Of a DNA stretch of 64,000 nucleotides, positions 1 through 11,050 are shown piece by piece. Origin of the DNA: Hexactinellida sp. DTS-2022. Taxonomy: Eukaryota; Porifera; Hexactinellida. Position 1 is the first letter of the stretch; each line of letters starts with the position of its first letter. The stretch is taken from NCBI GenBank assembly GCA_028753945.1, contig JAPNXP010000010.1, forward strand, positions 2,731,042-2,795,041, read 5' to 3'. Both the position numbers and the translations under genes were made by a program. Under the pieces are notes generated by a model. It was not told the DNA's origin, made no database searches, and was given only the letters and a program-made list of their open reading frames with translations.

Positions 1-372
1 TATTATTTGTATATTATGACAATTTAGTTAACTGCTGATCTACACTAGGTGATTTCTTCTAAAAACATCAGAGTAGATCAATCGAAAATATTTTTTCTGT
101 AGAACTTTTGAGTCGATTTATTGGAAATATTGTATTATTTTATAAGAATCATGTTAGGATTTGTACATTCCCCCCATTTATGGAGGTTGTTTTGTATGCA
201 GATAAAAACTCCTTGAAATTTATGGTCCCCCATTCCCCACTTCCCCGCTTATAGAGGTTCATTTGTATGGATATATACGAATATGGTAAAAAAATTCCCC
301 ACTTATGGAGGTTCCCCATTTATAGAGACCCCACTTATAGAAGTTGCACTGTATTACACAAAAGGAACTTGG
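1..372. repeat. AT-rich flank with relic of a mariner/Tigger-like MITE
   Basis: No gene is seen. Between about 165 and 355 the sequence repeats short motifs of the type CCCCACTTATGGAGGTT and ends GTTGCACTGTA. That resembles one end of a small pogo/Tigger-like non-autonomous element. The opposite terminus is not recognisable, so this is a degraded fragment at best. Confidence 0.3.
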
Positions 373-492
373 TTTGACTCAAAATTACACGGTAAAGTAA
401 TATCCATGGTCCACTAATGCATTTGAGTCAAAATTTCACGGTAAAGTAATATCCATGGTCCACTAATGAATTTGACTCAAAATTACACGTGC
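373..492. repeat. Short tandem repeat, about 49-bp unit, 2.5 copies
   Basis: The unit starts TTTGACTCAAAATTACACGG and runs through CCATGGTCCACTAATG. It occurs twice with few changes and then a third partial time at about 471. The layout (CCATGG, then a GTCAAAAT-type motif, then ACG) resembles the longer palindromic repeat at 22089-22411. Any relation between them is inference. Confidence 0.6.
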
Positions 493-1300
493 CTCAATTT
501 TACACGCAACAGTACTATTTCCATAGGAGATTTTTGGGTTTTCAGGGGAGTGTATGTAACAAATTACGCATAATATAGTGATAGTTTTCAAATTAAAAGT
601 GTGTTTATAATAGAGATTACCATTTCCCGCCCAAATTGAAACACTAGGCTCTGAATAGTGACGAAATTTTTAATATAAATTCAAAGGCCTACAATATAGG
701 CATACAAACTATTATATGTGAATTCAGTCAATTACTGTTCTATATGCGAATTGGCTAGGGTTTGGAAGTTTGGCTAGTATATAAACCGACGACCAAAATC
801 TTAATCAAAGGTAACTTTCTATTGGCTGCCCCTCCAAAATGAGTAGGTCGATTGACTTGAAACCTTAATTATATGTATATTTTATTAACATTTTTAGTAA
901 TTTGGTATGTTATTTAGTATATTTACCAATATTCTACTTTAATATAAATTACGTATGTTTATTTAACATATACAAATTAATCGAGAGATTCTGCTCACTA
1001 GAATTAATAACCGTTTGATAAGAAACAACTTTACCATTTCACAGTGGCACACCACCTGGAAATTTACCATTTTGTTATGTCAATGATCGTTACAATTTAA
1101 TGCTAAACTTAAATCCCATATCCGATTACTTCAAAAATATAAAAATAGTTCTAATACCTCGCCTTATTTAGCACAATTGGAATTCGTCTAATGTGACTAA
1201 GCTAAGTATTCAGAATAAATTATTCAAAACCACAAATGAGCAGTGTATCATCACGCTTAATTCTTGAATTATTCAACAAGTGCATTCCTACTACTTCTTT
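493..1300. other. Intergenic, nothing recognised
   Basis: AT-rich sequence without a credible ORF, RNA gene or inverted repeat that I can see. Confidence 0.5.
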
Positions 1301-1810
1301 TACTGTGCCGACTATACTATAGTATAGTGGCCCAGTATTGAAATCACTGCCTTTATCCCTAAATTATTGTTTTTTCTCCGTAGACGGTGCCCTGGCCAGA
1401 GCCTTATAGTTGATGGGCTAAAGCTTGCCATATAGGTGCGGTGTTACCGTCTAATTTGCACCTGGAGTTACGATATTTGATTAACAAATTTTTTCTTTAA
1501 CACCTTCAAAGATTTTCTGGTCCATGACTAAAAAAATGTTATACTAAACCCAAAATTTTATTACACCATTGGATTCACCATAAAATTCTGCGTCTAATGG
1601 GAGAAGACAAATTTTTATAATGGGTTTAATTTCTGCCATAAATTGGGTTTGAAATTCCAATTTAAGTAATACTGTTAAATCTATTTCCATTCTTCCAATT
1701 TGTAATAATTATATTGATTTAACTTGATAAATCTTACCTATTGATTCAACTCGCGATAATTATATTGATTTAACTTATGAATTCCAGCTGGCTTCTATTT
1801 AATTGTAGTA
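1301..1810 (+). repeat. Repeat copy A, 5' part (disrupted by RAG1-like transposon)
   Basis: One minisatellite unit with the palindrome CTATACTATAGTATAG (1311-1327) is followed at 1374 by TTCTCCGTAGACGGTGCC. This is the start of a repeat found again at 18080, 19468 and 20677. TAGACGGT (about 1380) and ACCGTCTA (about 1446) form an inverted pair near the 5' end. The copy runs to the TAGTA target site and resumes at 4892 after the inserted RAG1-like element. Family assignment is uncertain; see the Helentron hypothesis in the findings. Confidence 0.7.
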
Positions 1811-1828
1811 CACAGTGGGTTATTATGG
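1811..1828 (+). repeat. Left terminal inverted repeat of RAG1-like transposon
   Basis: CACAGTGGGTTATTATGG. The CACAGTG start matches the RSS heptamer. I see no RSS-type A-rich nonamer at a 12- or 23-bp spacing. Confidence 0.95.
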
Positions 1829-2431
1829 GGAATTAGTGTAATTTTTCAAACTCCTGAATGGCTTTGATATTATTATATTCTTATTCCGCATTGTCTAAAA
1901 CCTATAAATCCAACTTTTCATTGTCATAGTACTTCAGGTTCTTCACTTGTGTGTTGATTAATTACTAACTTGATAAACAATTTTCATAGTGAAAGTTTGA
2001 TGTTTCACAACTGTTGGATTCTATTTATAAATTGATATTTAATTACATAGCAACGTAAAGGCGGATATGATATTCTTATTCCTTTGACATTTATGCTAGT
2101 ATATAAATATACGAAGAGAGAGTCGTAAGCAAATTCTCTGAAAATTTTCTGTGTACTCTCAATGACGTTGAACAATAATCGGACACAATTATTTTGCCTA
2201 TTTATTGTGAAAAATATTGGTGAGCAGTCGTGAGCAGATGTTTTTAATTTTTATTATGATAGCTAATTGGTTTAACTTTAATTTGGTATATTTTATCGGA
2301 CCGCACCAAGCCGCCCCGAGGCCCTTCTGCCCAATTTTCTAGAAGTCACTAATAAATTTCTTAAAATGTTTAAAATATAAAAATTCAAAATTGATCAAAT
2401 TTTAACATTGTTCGACTGTTGATATTATAGA

Positions 2432-4558
2432 ATGAATAACAAAGAGGCTTTTAAACTTTTAAACTCTAAACCATCAATCAGAGCAGCTTATGAGGAATTA
2501 CTTAACATATTCCAACAGCCGGATAGCGAATTTCATTTCATTACTCGAAAGTTTCGCGATCTCAGATCGGGAAGAGAGAGCTTTGTAAAGAAAAGTAATT
2601 TATGCACCTGGGAGGAGTTGATGTTTTACTCTCCTAGAGTTAAACAACCTGCGGAGAAAATACCTTCAGCTTACAATGCAATCTTTACCGTTGACTTATC
2701 AGCAGAAATACGAAAGGACTTATCAAAGTTAACCCTCAAGGGATTGAGAACTAGATTAGCGCCAGTATTGCAACTAATCCGTCAAATAGCTGAGAAAGAG
2801 GATGTTAGTGCCAAAACCATAGCCGCTCAAGCGCTTCAACTTATTTCTAACGAGACTAAGGATGTAAGCACGGCAAACTTCTGCAAGGAAATCATTTCAA
2901 AGGGGACATTTGCAGATAAATCGAAAATTATGTCCATAGATAAATCAACGTTTTTGCTTGATCTTCTCGAAATTGGTAAGCAAAAATATACATCTTTTCG
3001 GTTAATTTGTAAATCAGAGGACATAATATTTCCATCTTATTCTAAACTTGCTGAATATCGTAAGGATGCCGTTCTAGTTAACGAGTTAACCTATGTAAAC
3101 AATGTCCATAATGTTACTATCGGGATCTCACTATCTTATAGAAGGATTTTATTCCAGAGTTTATTACGTCTATTTCAAACATTACCTCCGATCCTTGATT
3201 TTGAATTCCCTTTATCAGTAAAAATTGCTGACGGCCTCGATGGTTCTGGTTGTCATCAGATTTATAATCATTACCAACTCAATCCAACCCCAAGTTCGAA
3301 ATTTTTTATCTTATTCGCATTCAAAATTTTATCCATACACAACTCGAGTAACATGCAAATATGGAAAAACTACTCACCTAATTCTTCATTTGGCGTAAGA
3401 CCAGTTGTATTATTGGCCCAGAAAGAATGTTATGAGAACGTTAAATTCATTATGACTAATTTCATTAATCCAGAAGTATCAGTCATTGAGCAAGAAGGAA
3501 TAAAGTTTCCTGAAGGTGTTGTTCGTGTTAAAATCAGCCGTAGTATGCTCGATGGGAAGATGTCTGGTATTATAAGCGGAGCTGGTGGCGCATCGTGTCA
3601 GTTATGTACTGCACATAAACACGAATTAAAAGATCTAGAATTAGTCAGGGCCGGATTCCCTATTAATAGGCACATAGCAGATGCAAAAGAACTGTTCAAT
3701 TACGTGGATGCGGATGAATATTTATCACTTCCTCATGCTGATAGGTTAGGTATCACTCATGAACCACTATCCGATATAAACATACTGTCGGCGTCGCCTT
3801 TACATAGCTATACTTGTGTCTTCCATTGGTTCATGCTCCTTGTTTATCATTTAAAGTCTGGAAGGAGAGTATGGTCGCCTACTTCAAAACCAATTGAAAC
3901 AGCGAAAAAGTTTTGTTCTGAATTTCTCTTTGAAAAAACTGGCCTTCGAATAGATCAGCCAATACCTCAAGGCGGTACTACTTCAACAGGGAATATTTCT
4001 AGGCAATTTTTTTCCAATAAAAATGATTTTATCACATGGGTATTCTGTCTAATTCCGGCAGACGTTAGAGAGCAGATTGCAATCATTCAAATGAATCTAT
4101 CAGTTATCTTACGAGTTTTTAACAGTAGCCAGGAGGTCGAAACAGAAAAAATGGATGTCCTTTGCAAACAGACTTACGAGCTAATTTTAACAACCTTCCC
4201 ATGGGCAAGTATTACCCCTTCATTGCATAAGGTTTTAGCTCATTCCACAGAATTAATCCGTGATTGCAATGACGGTTATGGACTGAAAGAATATTCAGAA
4301 GAGGCTGTAGAAGCTTGTAATAAGCTAATAAGGCGCTATCGTGAACACCTTTCAAGAAAGAATTCATTTTCCTTAAACATCAGAGATGTTTTTGTTAGAC
4401 TTCTTAGTCAGAGTGACCCTCTCTTTTCAAGTTACCGTAGAGTTTTAGTGTGCAAACGTTGCGGAGAAATAGGGCATATCAGGAAGGAGAAGTGCAAAGG
4501 AGATAAAGTGGCTTCACTGGATCAGGACAAACTTTTGGATTCATTGCTCTTCAAATAA
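2432..4558 (+). CDS. RAG1-like (Transib-type) DDE transposase, 708 aa, intact
   Basis: Single uninterrupted ORF inside the CACAGTG-ended transposon. Its product should cut next to the terminal heptamer and integrate the element in the nucleus. By eye it follows the RAG1 catalytic core. D267 (IADGLDGSG) matches RAG1 D600. D374 (SMLDGKMSG) matches D708. C389 and C392 (CQLC) match the zinc pair C727/C730. H599 and H604 (LHKVLAH) match H937/H942 in FHKTLAH. E627 (EACNKLIRRYR) matches E962 in ESGNKLFRRFR. Near the C-terminus C674-x2-C677-x3-G-H682-x5-C688 resembles the CCGHC zinc motif described for Transib and RAG1-like tails. No RING/ZnF N-terminal region of vertebrate RAG1 is evident, and the length suits an invertebrate element. 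The ATG follows an in-frame AT-rich leader. All key residues are kept, so the enzyme may be functional. Confidence 0.93.
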   Translation: MNNKEAFKLLNSKPSIRAAYEELLNIFQQPDSEFHFITRKFRDLRSGRESFVKKSNLCTWEELMFYSPRVKQPAEKIPSAYNAIFTVDLSAEIRKDLSKLTLKGLRTRLAPVLQLIRQIAEKEDVSAKTIAAQALQLISNETKDVSTANFCKEIISKGTFADKSKIMSIDKSTFLLDLLEIGKQKYTSFRLICKSEDIIFPSYSKLAEYRKDAVLVNELTYVNNVHNVTIGISLSYRRILFQSLLRLFQTLPPILDFEFPLSVKIADGLDGSGCHQIYNHYQLNPTPSSKFFILFAFKILSIHNSSNMQIWKNYSPNSSFGVRPVVLLAQKECYENVKFIMTNFINPEVSVIEQEGIKFPEGVVRVKISRSMLDGKMSGIISGAGGASCQLCTAHKHELKDLELVRAGFPINRHIADAKELFNYVDADEYLSLPHADRLGITHEPLSDINILSASPLHSYTCVFHWFMLLVYHLKSGRRVWSPTSKPIETAKKFCSEFLFEKTGLRIDQPIPQGGTTSTGNISRQFFSNKNDFITWVFCLIPADVREQIAIIQMNLSVILRVFNSSQEVETEKMDVLCKQTYELILTTFPWASITPSLHKVLAHSTELIRDCNDGYGLKEYSEEAVEACNKLIRRYREHLSRKNSFSLNIRDVFVRLLSQSDPLFSSYRRVLVCKRCGEIGHIRKEKCKGDKVASLDQDKLLDSLLFK

Positions 4559-4873
4559 ATTCTTGGTTTAGTATCTATGATATTAATAATAAAAATTTGA
4601 AAGTTAATATTGAATCGTGAAAGCATGAAGTAGTATGTCTTAAATAGAGTGAAAATAATATGCATTGCATTCGAAGTATTTAGGAACACATTATAGAGCT
4701 AAATAGATATTTTTGTAAATATGTGATGTCACGATGACGTCATTAAATCAAAAAATTGAAGCGGTACATAAAATTAAGTGATGTAAATTGAATGTAGAGG
4801 GTTGATAACCCATACGCAAATAATACATTTGATAGGTCTGTCTGCCTCGCAAATGCCTATTTCCCCTGAATAT

Positions 4874-4891
4874 CCATAATAACCCACTGTG
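4874..4891 (-). repeat. Right terminal inverted repeat of RAG1-like transposon
   Basis: Reverse complement of the left end over 18 bases, followed directly by the TAGTA duplication at 4892-4896. Confidence 0.95.
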
Positions 4892-5276
4892 TAGTATTAC
4901 TATACAATGGATTAAATAAAAAAATTTAATATAAGGAATTTGTTGACTTAACTCACTCACCGTGGATATCATTGCTAAAATAAATAACTAATAATATAAT
5001 TTATTATCAATACATAATGAATGAATGGCATTAAACTCAAAATGGTTTATGATTGAAACAAACTTAAAATTTATCTACCGTTCCTTGTGGCTCGCACCAA
5101 TTAACAAATGGTTCTTGACACCTTGATGCGTTGATGACTTGGCGAAAAAAATCAAAAATTGCAGCTGTTCCGACAGCATGTCCTTTGGAGGCACTATTAA
5201 TAAACCACCACCAAAATATAGTGCCACCGAAGGAACATGTGTCGGCACAGCTGCAATTTTGGATTTTTTCGTTGTT
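4892..5276 (+). repeat. Repeat copy A, 3' part with terminal palindrome
   Basis: Continues the repeat after the RAG1-like insertion and matches 21120-21500 closely (the TATACAATGG and GTGGATA segments are shared). It ends in an inverted repeat at about 5145-5269: AAATTGCAGCTGTTCCGACA reads back as TGTCGGCACAGCTGCAATTT. This hairpin closes all four copies of the family in the window. Confidence 0.8.
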
Positions 5277-5687
5277 ATTATAGATGAGTTTTATAATAAA
5301 GTAATTAGTATATAATCCAAGTACGTACAAATAACTCATAAAATTACTACTTTCAATAATTTGGTAAATTTAGTTTTGATATTTCATCCGTTCATTAACT
5401 GGCAAGCCACAAAATTATCTGTCGCGTTCTGTCAAGTTAGCTCGTAATGTTTATATGTTTGAAAATTTAGTTCTCTTTTTAATGAGCCCAATTCTAATTT
5501 GCCGAAATTTCCCGATTTAGTTACATCGAACTTACTAGGTTACTTAAAAAATTCTATAAATTTAATCTTTTAAAGTTGTTGAAAATCGATACGGCATACT
5601 TTGTAGCAACATAATTTGTAACAATTTACTAAAAGTTTTTTTCTCTCAGACTTAAGCTTTTTGATTCACCTCTAAGTAAAACTCGAC
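5277..5687. other. Intergenic, nothing recognised
   Basis: AT-rich sequence between the repeat and the outer P element; no ORF or repeat identified. It ends with ACTCGAC (5681-5687), the target duplication of the following element. Confidence 0.5.
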
Positions 5688-5831
5688 CATAGCCTACTCT
5701 ATATAAGGCCTAACAGTAACCTTGAAATTATGGACTAGGGATGCACTAATAGATGGTAATATTTAACCAACCACAATATTTTAACCCATATTTCTATTTA
5801 TAATGAACCACATTTTTTTGTTACAACTACC

Positions 5832-6273
5832 CAGGGTTGATGATTTAAATCAATGATTTTTATTAATAAAAATCAAGATTTAATCAAAAATCTGATTTAA
5901 CCCTCGGCTGGCTTGGGGTAAAAGGTATAAATAGAAAAACCCCACTTTCACTTTCACTTTCAATTGAAATTCAATTAACTTTCAGTTTCAATTTTACATT
6001 CCTAGCCAGACGAGGGTTAAATCAAAAAATCGGATTTTTTTGATTTAAATCAGATTTCTATGTCTATTGTTTTTTGCGAAAAGAAAAGAAATACATTGAT
6101 AATGAGTCAAATTACAATGATAATGATTCATTATCAATGTAATTAATCTATTAGCCTAATAATATACGCCAGTGTGATATAGAGTGCAAAAAAACAATTA
6201 AAATCGAAACTCTGATTTAAATCAAAAAAATCGGATTTTTTTTTTTTTTAAATCATGATTTTTATCAACCCTG
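5832..6273. mobile_element. hAT-type MITE, 442 bp
   Basis: Starts CAGGGTTGATGATTTAAATC and ends in the inverted form finishing CAACCCTG. The flanks CAACTACC (5824-5831) and CAACTATC (6274-6281) match at 7 of 8 positions, as expected for a hAT target duplication. Internally it holds further inverted segments (CCCTCGGCTGGCTTGGGG against CCTAGCCAGACGAGGG) and no coding capacity. It sits in the leader of the outer P element. Confidence 0.85.
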
Positions 6274-6391
6274 CAACTATCCCACTAAATACTATTTTTA
6301 TTGATTATTAGCCTCTCTTTTTATTTATTTTGTCATTTTCTTTTCCACTCACTGTTCCTATTCACTTCTAACTATTAGATTTGTTTACATT

Positions 6392-7340
6392 ATGCCCAGC
6401 AGTTGCTCAGCCCCGGATGCAGAAGTAACTACATCCCAGATGATAGAGTTCCTGAACATCCACCAGAACTCAGACAAGCTTGGATACGGCCTCTTCACCG
6501 AGAGGATATTGATGACCTGAAGGTAGTCAACGTATGCGATAAGCATTTTTGAGAATAAAATGTCGATTTTCTCACAAGGTTCCCAATGGAGACGGAACTT
6601 TCACTGAAATACCTCGTGCAAAGCCCAAGTTGAGAGACGGCGCAGTTCCCTGCTTGCTTCCTGGTTGTCCGTCCTACTATTCTTCAACCACAACAACCAA
6701 ACGGACTCGCTTGTGACGCAAAAGAAGAAGAATTGATGAATCAGACACTACAGCTTAGCTTACTATCTGAGAGTGAGGAGAAACATAAGTACATCATCAG
6801 AAATTTACAGGATCTAAAAGCTAAGTTAATTTTGATTGCATTACCTTATAATTGGTTAGTATGGCATCCTGATAATCATAATACTAGGTTAATTCAACCC
6901 AACATGGTTGATAGAACTGTTTCTGTCGATTTATATCTGGAAGTAAATAACTTTTTCATCTGTATCCGCCTGGTTCCATGGACAAAGTATTCCCCTTTCG
7001 GTAAATTCAATTAATGATATTCGACAAATTGAATCTATACTGCATGAAATCTCCTTAAATTCTGTCTCTGATTCTAGTTGTAACTCACATTCATACCTTA
7101 TTCCTCTTGCCATAAAACATATAAATAATGTTATTGATGATTTAGCGCGTATCGACGGGCCTACATACAATTCTTCAGATTTAGCTAAGCTTCAATTTAT
7201 TCTCTGTCAATTAGATAATACATTTATTCTTAAAAACAGGCGAATATACAATATAATTACACAAATTATGTCCTTAAGACTCATCTAATTTCTCCAGCTT
7301 ATTATATCTATCTTCAGAGTTTAGAATGTATTACTCTACC
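6392..7340 (+). pseudogene. Outer P-type transposase, 5' part with THAP domain (broken)
   Basis: ATG at 6392 opens a THAP zinc-finger domain, the DNA-binding head of P transposases: MPSSC, then after a frame change GCRSNYIPDDRVP, a W, and VCDKHF ending at about 6551. This is the C2CH pattern. A second frame change precedes DGTFTEIPRAKPKL, the usual stretch after THAP in this family. A further segment is open from 6733 to 7014, then continues in another frame (LIPLAIKHINNVIDDLARID). At 7340 the coding sequence is cut by the inner element. It resumes at 11058 in a compatible frame if one CTCTACC copy is removed, giving SLECITLPHVHTLDQLYSSF across the join. At least three frameshifts make this a pseudogene. 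Confidence 0.8.
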
Positions 7341-10300
7341 CATGGCCTACTATAATACGACTATACATGCTGCCGAATCATAGTAAAAATAAGAGTCCAG
7401 TTTTATAAATCTCATAAAAGAAAAACTAAGCCTCCAAAGTTTGTGAATTGAACTTTTTGGGGTAAAGAAATACGAGGAATCAATTAAGATTTCTCAAAAG
7501 GTTGAAAAGGCCATCCCTCATATTGTTTAGGCGCATTTTAATTATGAGTCAGCATTTTACGAAATTTTACACATGAAACATATCTGTTTAAGATACACAA
7601 TAATATTACCAAATAGAGATTTTATAAACAAAAATAGTATTATTATTGTTAATGCTGAAATGTATGCTGAAAATGATAGGTTTAATCTATCTGATAGAGT
7701 ATGTGGAATTAATAAACTCAATTTTAGTGAGTAGTATGGCTGAAAATTGTTAGAAAAACTATAATATATTACGTTTACGTAACTTAAAGCCTCTACTTGA
7801 TCCTTTCTCTTTGTTTCAGTTACAGCCTTTGCAAGATTTGAAAAATTGATATTGCAGATTTTACAATTGATGAGTTTTCGATTTTCTTGTGTATGACTTT
7901 GGCAGGAGAAGCTGGATTCCCAATCAGTTGACAAACGATTCAATAAGGTAGCAGTTAGAATCTTCGCTGGTAGGCCAGAATGGAGAACCTTCGACTCAAT
8001 TGATTCAATTACATCAAATGCCATCTGAAGGTAATTATTTAGGGACTGTGACGGTATGGTAAGTCCCCCCCCCATGTTAAGTCTCTCAACATATGGACTA
8101 CTTTCAGTATTATTCTGTAAACAATCTAAACAGTCCTTACACGCAATATTGGGGACTAATGAGTGAGTGATATACCCTGAGATGTAGACGATAACTTCTT
8201 TACAGTCATTAGAGAGGATCAAATTCTCAAATTCTTCATTTTGTACAATTTCTGTGACAAGTTGTTCGATTAGCTCACTTGACTCAAAAGGTATATTTGG
8301 TAAATAATCCACAGATTCTAGGATGTTTTTAAGAATGGTTTTCCTTAAATTATAGATTCTGACTTTAATACTTCCTTGAGACTAATGAGAAAGCGACCAC
8401 CACTCATTTGTCTGTATTGCGAGAATCTCCTTTCTAAAGGATCCGTTTGAAACCTTCCTGTCATTATATATTCATAACCATCGGAGAAGAGGTCATCACA
8501 TAAATCTGATATGGATCGACAGGTTAGTATTAGAGCATCGAAGGTTTGATTAGTAAAACCAGGAGTTTGTGAAGATTTCCACTGTTCAAGCCAGTCTGCC
8601 AGGGCTCGCAAAAAAAGTAACTTTCCATTCGCAGGAACTATTGCTTTTCCAATAGAATTAGGATGGAATCGTTGTTTAGAGTTAACGATAAGCCACCATG
8701 AATAAAAAAGATCTAAAAATGCAGGCGTCACTATTTCTTCTGGATGATAGCTGCTAATAGTAGTTGTTGTTATTGGATGAAAAATAGCCAAGGCTAGAGG
8801 GACTGATAGCTTATTATTCCCGGGGTGCAATACTGAAAAATTTATCTTAGGCGCTTTTCTAAGTTTTCCACATTCTCTTAAATCATGTTCGTGAACTCTA
8901 TGCAGACATGCCCAGTGCACACCCTAGCAGGAAACTCGTGCACTTTTTCTGGGAGAGCCAGCCTGCAATGCGGTATTTCGAACGAGTGTGCTAACAAATT
9001 GTTTCTAACATTTTTAATCAGGTGAACAGTGTCGAATATCAGATAGAGATGTTGCAAATCACAGTGTGGATTGATGATACAATATGATTTTTTGTTAATG
9101 GGGTGAGCTTTAGAGAGAGTTTTAAATGCTTTAATATTCGTCTTGTGATTATCTGATATAATTGCCCAAGTGAAGAATCCTCCTTGAAATAGAAGAGATA
9201 AGCAGTTTAAGATGCCATTACAGATAATTTCATACGACAATTTCACAATTGGTATCGCCTTCAGGACATAGGGATTACTTTTAGTTATGGAAACAACCAT
9301 AAAACAAAGAACACTCTAGTACATTACAAGATCTCCATCACATCCAACGATTGTGTACCCGTCATACTGAACCTATATAATAAATCATAACATGAATAAA
9401 GTAGTTTACGCTTATACACAAAATATTTAACTGTTCAAAAAAGAAAGATCAACTAACCTGTTGTTGTAGATGCATTTCATCAAGGAGTAACACTACATCA
9501 TTGCCAATTAAATTATTATCCCTAAGTACACAAAGAGCTGAACAACTCTGAATTGAGGGAGATTTTGCTGTGTGAGAACAGTTTCAGATGGTAGTGGTAG
9601 GTATTGCTTCTGAAATTTGTAGGCAGAATTTGAAGTGTAGCGCATTAATAGAGCGAATCTGAGTGTGTTATGTGAGTACTTTGGTCTTCCTTTAGAATGA
9701 TAGTAAGTAGAATTCAGTAACTCTTGTATGACTTTGATATTACAACCATCGTGCGAACCAATATAGTTTCTACAATAATTGGGTAAATTAGTCAACATAT
9801 CAAGGGAGGTCAATTTACAGTTGGCGGAATTCCGAATGTACTCAGGAAGTGGGATTGGTAACCCTTCGAAACTGAGCTTAACACGAAGAACACTATCGAT
9901 GTTGATACATTCTTGCACTTTCGCTATTCCAGAAAGGATCTTTATATTATATACTGTCAAGTCAGACTCAGACAGGAACAGGTGAATATTTTCATATTCA
10001 GGAGCTGTTTCTAGATATGTTTTGATGTCATCTAGGTTATTTACTTGGTATTTAATCTTGAAATCTTTTAGTTGGTTTTGCTGAAAAATACGTTTTTGGG
10101 GAGCCTTCCTAGGCAAAGTTGGTACAGTTGAGAGGCTTAAAGGGATGGCATCAGGATTAATTGTGGGTATTGGATTATTACTGTAGGCAATAAGCCTTTG
10201 TCGTTTAGGGTTACGTACAATATACTTCTCTTCAAAGTGGTCAATACAAATACACGATTGAGTAGTGATTGTATAGTTATCACGGTTGAGGAATTTGACC

Positions 10301-11050
10301 CATAATTCTTTAAGAGATTTATATTCATCACCAGGAATATGAAATAAAGGTTTTGTTTGGCTCGATGAATACCCAGATTTACATCCAAATACAGCACACT
10401 TATTTGGCATGCCAGCTAAGATAGAAAAACAAATAGAAGTCAAACAAATATGAAAATTATACAAGAAATATCGAAAAAAGTTTGAATTAAAAATAATTAT
10501 CAACTGGAATAGATGATGTAGTGTACAGTACACCAATGGCGGACAATAGGAGGGAAAAACTACTAATTTCTCAAGAATTACAACTAGATAATCAACTAAG
10601 TAAGCTTTGTAACAGTCTAAACACATATTGATTTTGGTATATTTTTATATTGTGGTTGTATATTTAATTGGACTCTTATTTTTTGAAGATGATTCGGCAG
10701 CATATTTTCTTATATTTTCGAGGCCATAGGAAAGATTATGAGTTAATTCATACACTTCTATCATAAGGTATACATGGAGTATACATAAGATGTGTTACCG
10801 TATAAAAATGTTTAGGATAAAAAGCAATTATGTAAATGCTGACTCATAATTAAAATGCGCCTAAACAATGTGAGGGATGGCCTTTTCAACATTTTGAGAA
10901 GTCTTTATTGATTCCTCGTATTTCTTTACCCCAAAAAAGTTCAATTCACAAACTTTGGAGGCTTGGTTTTTCTTTTATGAGATATATAAAACTGGACTCT
11001 TATTTTACTATGATTCGGCAGCATTTATAGCCGTAATTTAGTAGGTCATG
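7341..11050 (-). mobile_element. Inner P-superfamily transposon inserted in the outer one
   Basis: Ends are CATGGCCTACTATAATACGA (7341) and the inverted CATGACCTACTAAATTACGG (read from 11050). The inverted repeat continues for about 200 bp (7341-7557 against 10849-11050) with minor differences. Flanks are CTCTACC at 7334-7340 and 11051-11057, again 7 bp. The orientation is opposite to the outer element. It carries a THAP transposase gene on the minus strand (10410 to about 7770). The terminal motif is shared with the non-coding foldback elements at 25846-26747 and 30795-31758, so this family probably mobilised those. Confidence 0.88.
7770..10410 (-). pseudogene. THAP9/P-type transposase of the inner element, nearly full length
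   Basis: Start at 10410 (MPNKCAVFGCKSGY) opens a THAP domain with C5, C10, and CIDHF about 50 residues on, then a linker ending near 9590 (YLPLPSETVL). After one frame change the DEMH motif of the catalytic region lies at 9457-9470. It is followed by a likely intron (GTTAGT at 9457 down to an AG near 9374) and VQYDGYTIVGCDGD. An in-frame TAG near 9318 breaks the next block. That block (ITKSNPYVL to DTVHLIKNVRNN, about 9300-8880) changes frame near 8900 into 8920-8345. There FQTDPLERRFSQYR and MSGGRF are the hallmark C-terminal motifs of P/THAP9 transposases. The 8312-7770 segment holds SGYI and two CxxC pairs. The ATG at 10626 would add an unrelated hydrophobic leader and is rejected as start. 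Recently inactivated rather than ancient. Confidence 0.85.

Larger units (their letters stand above)
1811..4891 (+). mobile_element. RAG1-like/Transib DNA transposon, complete
   Basis: The left end reads CACAGTGGGTTATTATGG from 1811. The right end is its exact reverse complement, finishing at 4891, so there are 18-bp perfect terminal inverted repeats. Both are flanked by the direct repeat TAGTA (1806-1810 and 4892-4896), the 5-bp duplication length known for Transib and RAG transposons. The first seven bases equal the consensus heptamer of vertebrate V(D)J recombination signals. The 3,081-bp element holds one long ORF (2432-4558). An unoccupied copy of the same host repeat reads TAGCA at 21120-21124, with matching flanks on both sides, which confirms both borders. 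No RAG2-like ORF is present. Confidence 0.95.

Noticed and set aside
1811..4891. RAG2-like partner or 12/23 RSS pair
   Set aside because: No second ORF of adequate size on either strand, and no nonamer at the expected spacing.
5064..5339. Minus-strand frame of 91 codons, and similar frames at 19228-19510 and 20444-20786
   Set aside because: They cross the terminal hairpin of the repeat family and recur on both strands because the sequence is palindromic.
7557..7770. C-terminal extension of the inner P transposase (hydrophobic tail to 7557)
   Set aside because: Sequence after about 7770 loses family similarity and enters the terminal inverted repeat region; probably read-through.
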